Shown piece after piece: positions 56,427 to 64,000 of a stretch of 64,000 bases of DNA. The notes beneath the pieces are model-generated. The model made no database searches. It was not told the DNA's origin and saw only the letters and a program-made list of their open reading frames with translations. A program made the position numbers and the translations under genes. The stretch is from Rana temporaria (Eukaryota; Chordata; Amphibia; Anura; Ranidae). The stretch's first letter is position 1; the number at the start of each line of letters is the position of its first letter. The stretch spans positions 156,104,115-156,168,114 of the forward strand of contig NC_053494.1 of assembly GCF_905171775.1 (NCBI RefSeq). The letters run 5' to 3'.

Positions 56427-56968
56427 TATATACCGTAGCAGGGTGTTTTAAATGGTGGTTTAAGCCAGATTTTGGGAGAAGCAGGCACCCCAATGACTCA
56501 GGTGTGTGCTGGCTTCATATTGGAGCCAGAATTATAGCTCAGGACCATGAAGTGCTGGTGCACTATGCTGTCTAGTTTGGGACAGACCAAGGCCAATGCC
56601 CGATAGTGAGTCCAGCAGGGACAAGCAGAGCTAAGAAGTTGCGAGAAAAGATGCAGAGCTAGGATACAGCGTTTGTGCATAAACACTGGTATGTGTTTGA
56701 TGGTCAGAAAGATAAAAATGTGTTTAATGGTCAGGAAGACCATGCAGAGGTACTCAAAACAGTAAAGCTGTCACAAAAAAGCCAGGGGGCTGAATGTTAT
56801 GTCTTTGCAGTGATAGTGATAACCCCCCTGCAGGGGAAGATGTACCTGTATGAATTTTGACTTGCTTTTAAAAAAAAGTGGGCTGCCTTGTCCTAAAAAT
56901 ACAGTTTTGGACTGGTGCAACTTATTGTAAAAGCACCTATCGCTTGAGTTTAATCACCCCAGTCTCAG

Positions 56969-57000
<32 letters not shown>

Positions 57001-57150
57001 TACTGTATATTTATAAAATAAGAAACACCGAGTGGAACCCCAAACTCACTAAATGTGGATGACCAGTTAAATCGGTATGCTGGTCTGGAAGGCATTGTTT
57101 TATACAGTATATATCTAGGCCAAAATTCCACTCTGGAATTCTTACATACA
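56427..57150. other. Unassigned sequence with a TA microsatellite
   Basis: A (TA)n run occupies about 56975-57015. The rest shows no supported gene. Confidence 0.45.
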
Positions 57151-57158
57151 AACCCTCA

Positions 57159-57404
57159 GGCCTCGTACACACGACAGAGTTTCTCGGAAAAAAACAGCAA
57201 GAAACTTGCTGAGAGATATTTTTTGCCGAGGAAACCGGTCATGTGTACATTTTCGTTGAGGAAACTGACGAGCCAAAAAGAGAGCATGTTCTCTATTTCC
57301 TTGACGGGAATGGAGAAAATTGGAGAAAATTGGCTTGTCGAGTTCCTGGACAGCCAAAACGATGTGTTTCGCCCGTCGAGTTCCTTGGTCGTGTGTACGA
57401 GGCT
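57159..57404. mobile_element. Harbinger-like MITE, TCA duplication
   Basis: Ends GGCCTCGTACACACGACAG and GTCGTGTGTACGAGGCT with TCA on both sides (57156-57158, 57405-57407). Interior GAGAGCATGTTCTCTATTTCC as in the 27012 and 42891 copies. 246 bp. Confidence 0.78.
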
Positions 57405-57534
57405 TCAGAGAACATATGGGGCAAAGTAGGGAAAGTCATAATCCTTTATTATTTAAAACCAAAAAATAAGGTGAACACTTACAAAACATAAGTGCTTTCA
57501 CAGTACTAAGGGATAAACCTCTCAAACGACTACT

Positions 57535-58600
57535 GTATATCCCTTTCCCGACCAGCTGCCACAGTTTTACTGCAGCAGGTTGGCTCCCCTGGATGAAACA
57601 ACGTTACCTTATGTCGCTTCGCCTTTTGGCTACCGGAGCCGGTGTGAGTTCCCGGCGAGCGCGATGACGTCAGGCACCCACTTTCGCTCGTGACAGAGCG
57701 AGAATGGAGATCTGTGTGTGTAAACACACAGATCCCGATTCTCTCAGGGGTGAGGAGACTGATCGTGTGTTTATACTAAGTATGAACACCAATCTCTCTC
57801 TCCTCCTACTCACTCCCCCCACAGTTAGAACACACCTAGGGAACACAGTTAAACCCTTCCCTGACAGTGACATTTATACAGTAATCAGTGCATTTTCATA
57901 GCACTGATAGCTCTATAATTGTCACTGGTCCCAACAAATGTGTCAAAAGTGTCCCATCTGTCCGCCGCAATATTACAGTCCCAATAAAATCACTGATCAC
58001 TGCCATTACCAGTGAAAAAAAATCATAAATCTATTCTCTATTTTGTAAACGTTATAACTTTTGCGCAAACTAATCAATATACGCTTATTGCGTTTTTTTT
58101 TTTTTTTTACCAAAAATATGTAGAAGAATACATATCAGCCTAGACTGAGGAAAAAAAAAATATATATTTTTTTTATTTTGGGATATTTATTATAGCAAAA
58201 AGTAGAAGACATTGGGGGTTATTTATTGAAAGTGCACTAGCTGTAGATCTGAGGGGGACATGCAAGGAAAATAAAAAAACAGCATTTTAGCTTGCACATG
58301 ATTGGATGCTAAAATCAGCAGAGCTTCCCCTCATTTCAGATCTACCCCTCATATTTACAGCGACTGCACTTTCAAGTGCACTTACAGTGCAAAGTGGATT
58401 TTCCTTTTCGTAAATTGTCACTCTTCTTTTGTTTTATAGCGCAAAAAATTCAGAACACAGAGGTGATCAAATACCACTAAAAGAAAGCTCTATTTGTGGG
58501 GGGGGGGGAAAGAATACATTTTGTTTGGGTACAGCATCACACGACTGTGCAATTGTCAGTTAAAACAACGCAGTGCCGTATCGCAAAAGATGGCCTGGTC
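57535..58600. repeat. Dispersed frog-type repeat with a nested MITE
   Basis: CCCGACCAGCTGCCACAG begins a long repeat that includes CAGTGCATTTTCATAGCACTG (shared with 6830-6930) and GATCAAATACCACTAAAAG (complement of the 33340 block). It is interrupted by the MITE at 58214-58416. No gene; ends unclear. Confidence 0.55.
58214..58416. mobile_element. MITE with GGGGGTTATTTA ends (copy 3, shortened)
   Basis: Third copy of the 35493 family, with a shortened left terminus (GGGGGTTATTTATTGAAAG) and a right end decayed at TTTTCGTAAATT. It splits the host repeat. Confidence 0.75.
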
Positions 58601-59220
58601 ATTGAGCAGCCAAATCTTCTGGGGCTGAAGTGGATAGATGGTGCGAAGCGACTGCTCTAAAGCTTTTTGCTGTTGCGTTCCTCTTTTGCATGTAATGATG
58701 TCACCGTACATAGACTCTGCTCAATGCATTTCGACACCTGAATGTTGTCAGGAGCGGACTTGTACGGCAGTGTCTGTCCTCTCAAATAGCCAATGTTAAC
58801 CCCTCCATTGCCACCAAAAACCTCTGGAAGATTGAGACCGTTTGCCAAAAATACTTAGAACAGGAAATTAAAATTCCCAAAGGGAACGCAGAGAGCAACA
58901 AAAAATCTGTGAAGGGTCTAAACACTTCTGAAAAATTAAAAATTGTCTATAAATGAAGGAAGCAGACCATTCAATCTGCCCATCCTCCATCGTTTTTCAT
59001 TCATAAAAGCTATAGTACAGCCTATGCGGATGTAGGAAGTGGGTGGAAAGGGCAGGCAAAGTTGGGCACTCTTGATTATTGCACATAACAACTTCCTCAG
59101 CTCTAATAACCCTCTCCACAATGGAAGATTGTGGTGGCAGGTAGAGGGGGGGTAGGTTTATTGGAAGGGGAAGATTCCAACTAAACCAGGAAACAGCAAC
59201 GCAATTGACTCATCACACTG
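58600..59220. other. Sequence without recognisable features
   Basis: The minus strand at 58720-58755 reads CAGGTGTCGAAATGCATTG, slightly like the GAAACGCGTC core, but too weak to call. Confidence 0.35.
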
Positions 59221-59223
59221 TAA

Positions 59224-59610
59224 GGCCCCGTACACACGGACAGACCGCCAGACTGTTTTCAGCGGACATGTCCGCCCGGAGATTTCTGTCTGATGGTTGT
59301 ACACACCATCAGACAGAAATCCGCGCGTAAACAAAACACGGGGCGTGGCCGCACCGTCGCCGCGACGATGACACGGCAACGTGCGCGGCCCTGGAAGTTC
59401 AATGCTTCCACGCATGCGTCGAATCAGTACGACGCATGCGAGGGATGGCGGTCGGTCGGACGTGTCCGGTGAGTCTGTACAGACGACCGAACACGTCCGA
59501 CGGACAGGTTTCCAGCGGACAGATTTCTTAGCATGCTAAGAAATTTTTATCCGCTGGAAACTGTCCGGCGGACCAGTTTCAGCGGATCGATCCGGTCGCG
59601 TGTACGGGCC
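59224..59610. mobile_element. Harbinger-like MITE related to 27286
   Basis: Left end GGCCCCGTACACACGGAC after TAA; right end GCGTGTACGGGCC. The central palindrome (CACGCATGCGTCG facing CGACGCATGCG) matches 27286-27789. The right flank CTTG is not a TWA triplet, so the end is slightly decayed. Confidence 0.75.
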
Positions 59611-61149
59611 CTTGTGCTGTTTTTTTTTTCTTTAACTAAACTTAGACTTTAAACAAATTTATACTTGATGCTTGATCATCCATAGCCTGGCCATAGTCAT
59701 ACGTTAAGCAGCAGGTATGATATTCAAGCTGTGTGTGCACTGGCAAGATTCTAAAGTGACTGTAACTTTTTGCAGAGATTTTTCAGTGTGACAAGTAGTA
59801 TCAGTTGGCACAATAACCTAAAACGACTCTGCCTTCTCTCCGTATGCTCCTTGTATCTCTCTCGACAGCAAAGGATGCTCTGAGAGCAGCTAAAATGCAA
59901 TGAGCCATATGCTGCCTTTGTATCACAAAACATCATATGTAGTTTCCAGTATGAAATATGAATTCTGTTAAGGTTACTACCATATGACATAATCTGACCC
60001 TGCACAATGTAATTGAGATCCATTTTGCTCTGAGTCAGTTCGGCTCTGATATGACAAATCACAAGACAAATTCACACTAATCACTAAAATGTCAAGCAAG
60101 GCCAGTTCTTAAAATGTCAAAACTAGACCAGTTACCGAGTAGACATTGTGCCAATTAAATATAAAATCACTGTAACCTAGAATGAGACAGCAGATTAGAT
60201 CTGCTTGACTGACCTACTTTTTTCTTTCCGCTCACCTGTTTCAAAACTTTAAACTCTTTGTACTCTTATATATTCAGCACAGACATATAATTAACACAAA
60301 CATTTCTGTGGCTCCCACTGTGCTAACATCCTATGCTATGAATGGATTAAAGTAGTAGAATTACTTATTGTTAAATTAGCTTCACAGCTTATTGACCTAC
60401 CTTAAAACCCTATTCTTTTTGAAGCCATGAAATACCTTAGTTAGATACTGTATGTGATGGATATATTATACCTCCCAGATGCCCCAATGATTAGCTGGGA
60501 ATTCTTCAGGAGTCTGTGCCCAAGTCTCAACTGATTTGCACTGCCTACTGCATATATAACAAGGGTTGTTCTCACTATGAAGCATTTAAGAACTTTGTCT
60601 CAAGTAAAGCCAACTGGAACCGCTGCTCAATATTAATTTTGGACCTGGGAAGGTCAGTAAGTACATAAACATATAGAAAACAAGCACAGTTTTAACCACC
60701 ACCTGGCTGCCCACCCAAACTGTAAAATAACACCCGGATGGGGCTGTTTAAATGCAGCCTTTTAACTTTGGCTTCAGAGTTTGACAAGCGGAACTGTTTC
60801 TGAAACTGCCCATTGAGTTCAGTAGGGCCACGCTGCAACCACATGCAATGAAGGTAGTGTGGCATTATAGGGTTTAATCAGGTGGTTGGAAGGTGATATA
60901 ACACCTCCTTACTGCCTGTCAAATGCCCTGTGAAAATCACTGTGACAGGTACATAGATTAGGGGGTTTTCAGTGTGCAGGTGCTAACTGAGTGGCAGGAA
61001 AGAGTCAGGATGTCTCCTAGTCAACGTTCCCCACCAGAACGGAACCTCCATGTTGTACCGATCAGCTCCTCAGGCTCTCTCCTTCCAGTTTGTGCAGCTC
61101 TCCACATGGGCATCCTCAGTAAGGAAGCTGACAGGCTCAGAGAGCCATG
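59611..61149. other. AT-rich sequence without recognisable features
   Basis: No supported gene or repeat in about 1.5 kb. Confidence 0.45.
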
Positions 61150-61157
61150 CTGACAGT

Positions 61158-61532
61158 CATAGGTGTGCGCAGAGGGTGTGTCAGGTGTGCCTAGGCGCAC
61201 CCTAATCACTACGTGCAGTGCCAATTCCCCCTACTGCCCAGGGTGCTGCTGGCTTCCCTCCTCTGCCCCAGCTCCTGCGGAGAATGTTTCAGGATGGAGA
61301 GTGGGGAAAAGGGATAGTAACTGTAATTTACCAGACCCTTACTTTTCGAAATTAACACAGTGAACACACTCACTGTGTTCATTCATAACTGAATCATAGT
61401 AAACTCAGTTTGTGAATGAACAGGAGGCTGCTCAGCACAGAGCATTTCCCATGTATTCACTGTACTGAGAAAGACATGTGTGTTTGAGCTTTGGGGTGCA
61501 CACCCTAATGAAATAGGCTGTGCAAACCTATG
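61158..61532. mobile_element. hAT-like MITE with perfect 8-bp duplication
   Basis: Ends CATAGGTGTGCGCAG and TGTGCAAACCTATG, flanked by CTGACAGT at 61150-61157 and 61533-61540. Subterminal CACACCCTAAT and its relative GCGCACCCTAAT recur. 375 bp, no coding. Confidence 0.87.
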
Positions 61533-61847
61533 CTGACAGTGGAGGCATCAAGGACCTGATAGGGACAGCCAAAGGCTCAGATGTTGCCCTGGGGCTGCAA
61601 TTTGTCCTGATCTGCTCTAGAAAGTGGGGAGGCACAAGATCTCATGCTCATTCTTTGAGCACTAGAAAACAATACAGGGATGGACATTCTGCAACCCTCC
61701 TATGTTTATCTATTATCCATGTGAGCAAAAAAAGTAATGATGAAAAGTGAGTGGAATTTATGATAGGCAGTGTGGATGTCACATAAAAAAATGTATCCAA
61801 ATCCTAAGATAAAATAAAAAAGTAGTATATTGCAGCATATACTGTAA

Positions 61848-62338
61848 GGCCCCGTACACACGATAGAATCCATCCGCAGATAAATCCCAGCAAATGGGTT
61901 TCTGCGGATAGATCCTATGGTGTGTACACGCCAGCGGATCTGTTTCCGTGGAGAAATCTCCTCTGGGATGGATTCCAGCAGATCGGATATTTGCTGTGCT
62001 GCACAACAAATCCATCTGCTGGAATCCATTCCAACGGATGGATCCGCTCGTCTGTACAGACTTACCGGATCCATTCGTCCAAAGGGATTCCCCGCACGCG
62101 TCGTAATGATTTGACGCATGCATGGAATTCCTTATATGACAGCGTCGCGCCCGTCGCCGCGTCATAATCGCGGCGACGGCGCGACACGTCATCGGCAGAG
62201 GATTTCCGCGCGGATTTCAATGCGATGGTGTGTACACTCCATCCCATCGAAATCAGCGGAAATCTTTGAGAGGATTTATCCGTGGAAACGGTCCGCTGGA
62301 CCGTATCTGCGGATAAATCCTCTCGTGTGTACGGGGCC
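61848..62338. mobile_element. Harbinger-like MITE, TAA duplication
   Basis: Ends GGCCCCGTACACACGATAG and CTCGTGTGTACGGGGCC, TAA at 61845-61847 and 62339-62341. CpG-rich core with GCGTCGCGCCCGTCGCCGC. 491 bp, non-coding. Confidence 0.85.
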
Positions 62339-62464
62339 TAAGTCATTAGATCTGCATTCATTTTCTTTATTTAAACTTTTTTTATTTATATATTCACCCG
62401 TAATATACTTCCTTTTCTGGAATGACAACACTGTCACTAAACTGTATTTCTGGAGCAGAGATGA

Positions 62465-63450
62465 GTTCTACCAAATGTATCAAAAGTTCAGATGCCAAAT
62501 CTGAACCCTATTGAAGTCAAAGGTAGCCAAATCTGTCAAATCAATTTTCTCAATTTGTAAGATTATGGGAATATTTAAATAGTCATGGGATTGGCAAACA
62601 TAGTGCATGGGGGGCTGGGCACTGCTCCAGAGAACAAGTATTAATTCAATTTTATTTTTAAATACCATTTTGCAGGAATGCAGTGAATTAAATAATACTT
62701 TAAATTTAAAGACAAACCGTCTTTGGGGATCCCCTGAACCTGTGTACCTGTGAAGTGGCACAATTTTACCATGTGAACAAAGTAGTATAGCAAAAGTGAC
62801 ATTTACAGAGGATAAAAAGCTGTTTAGAATGCTGTTAATCCACTTTTCCCTGCAGCCTTTCTTTATTTAATAAATAATGAGGGGGGGTCATAAACATTTT
62901 TACAAAATAAAGGAAGCTTGCAGGGAAAGGTGAATGAACTGATTTTTTATCCATATGTCACGTTTGCTATATGTACAAAAAAAATTACATAGAATCCCCT
63001 TCAAAATCAATACCTTTTGGATATGGTGTGGATTTGGGGGCCCTTCATTCAAAAACAACAAGAGAAATGACACGAGGTTCCCCAAAAATATTTACCAGAC
63101 CCTTTAGAGCTGGTACGGGTTTTAAGGGGGAACCCACCACAAAAAAAAATAAAAAATTGTGTGGGGTCACTCTCAAATCTGAACAGGACCATTAATCAAG
63201 GCATTGTACCCTGGCAGGCCAGGAAAAAGGGGGAGAGATGCCCCTTCCTCTTGAATTTTTTCAGACCACATGCCCTCAACAAAGGTGCCATGTTGATAAG
63301 GACAAGGGCCCCTACCCCACAACACTGACCTGTGGTTGTTGAGGTGCAGGCAACACTTATTAGAATCCAGAAGCCTCCTTTGAGATAGGAGAACCCCTAT
63401 ATCTGTACCCCTCTGTGAATGAGTAAGAGGCATATAGTACCCCTACTCAA
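62465..63450. repeat. Old, diverged arm of the GGGATGAGC palindrome family
   Basis: Segment order matches the left arm at 10440-11200: GCAGTGAATTAAATAATAC, then GACCCTTTAGAGCTGGTACG, CCACATGCCCTCAACA, GTTGATAAGGACAAGGGCCC and the GAATCCAGAAGCC block. Divergence is much higher than between the arms at 10.4-12.4 kb. Confidence 0.65.
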
Positions 63451-63475
63451 AAAAGTCAGTTGTATATAAGCACTA

Positions 63476-64000
63476 GGGATGAGCCAAACATCCCCCGGTT
63501 CGGTTTTCAGCAGAACATGCTAACAGTAAAAAAATGTGTTCGAACACGCGAACGCCGTTAAAGTCATGGGACACGAACATGAAAAATCAAAAGTGCTAAT
63601 TTTAAAGGTTAATATGCAAGTTATTGTCAAAAAAGGTGTTTGGGGACACGGGTCCTGCCTCAGGGGACATTTATCAATGCAATTGAATTTTTTTTCGGGA
63701 GCAGTGATTTTAATAATGCTTAAAGTGAAACAATAAAAGTGAAATATTCCTTTAAATTTCGTAGCTGGTGGTGTCTATAGTTTGCCTGTAAAGTAGCGCA
63801 TGTTTCTCGTGTTTCTGGTGTTTCTGCACAAAATGGCATTTCTAAAGGAAAAAAGTCATTTAAAACTACTCACGGCTATAATGAATTGTCGGGTCCCGGC
63901 AATACAGATACAAGTCATTGAAAGTCATTGAAAAATAAAAAAAATAAAATGTGTGAGGGAACCCCCAAATTCCATTACCAGGCCCTTCAGGTCTGGTATG
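63476..64000. mobile_element. GGGATGAGC-family palindromic element, cut by the window end
   Basis: After TA it starts GGGATGAGCCAAACATCCCC, continues with TTTGGGGACACGGGTCC and GGAGCAGTGATTTTAATAA, and reaches CCAGGCCCTTCAGGTCTGG-type sequence at 64000. This is the left arm of the family at 10345-12440, with the outer terminus present. Confidence 0.8.

Overview
The window looks like intergenic or intronic DNA from a large vertebrate genome, most probably an anuran amphibian of the ranid type. The reasons are very dense short inverted-terminal-repeat DNA transposons (hAT-like, PIF/Harbinger-like, piggyBac-like and T2/Kolobok-like TTAA elements), Tc1 remnants, a tRNA-derived SINE, solo-LTR-like blocks, TA/GATA microsatellites, long minisatellites, and a 200-base run of N (an assembly gap). 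The taxonomic call is inference from repeat types, not from a gene.

No intact protein-coding gene, exon set, rRNA or tRNA gene is supported. The only real coding remnant is a frameshifted, truncated Tc1-family transposase on the minus strand (9224-10077), plus a second, shorter Tc1-type tail (56121-56426). All long open frames (for example those spanning 20.3-23.9 kb, 34.2-35.5 kb and 41.9-42.5 kb) are stop-free by-products of tandem repeats.

Layout. 0-7 kb: scattered MITEs, a foldback of the GGGATGAGC family and a hAT element with a perfect 8-bp target duplication. 7.5-9.2 kb: C-rich minisatellite and a GC-rich block ending in a hAT-like terminus. 9.2-10.3 kb: Tc1 carcass with a piggyBac-like fragment at its TTAA. 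10.4-12.4 kb: an imperfect palindrome with arms near 1 kb. 13.9-16.5 kb: two solo-LTR-like blocks, one inside a TA microsatellite. 19.6-24.8 kb: a 5.2-kb hAT-like element with perfect ends and target duplication whose interior is mostly a 3.4-kb pyrimidine-rich tandem array. 26-30.8 kb: a cluster of Harbinger-like MITEs and a piggyBac-like element nested in another MITE. 31.7-42.5 kb: TTAA elements, SINE, a transposon carrying a minisatellite with higher-order structure, foldbacks and a second minisatellite, then the N gap. 42.9-53.6 kb: more MITEs, a nearly identical 393-bp inverted duplication (45.2 and 47.6 kb), two large piggyBac-like MITEs and a foldback hAT. 53.6-64 kb: older unique sequence, a Tc1 tail, further hAT and Harbinger-like MITEs, and two copies of the palindrome family, one running off the window end.

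The strongest points for follow-up are the hAT element with the satellite inside it, the resemblance of every array unit to a 3' splice acceptor, the 2-kb palindrome, and the recent inverted templated duplication. All coordinates and identities were read by eye, so ends of degraded elements are approximate.
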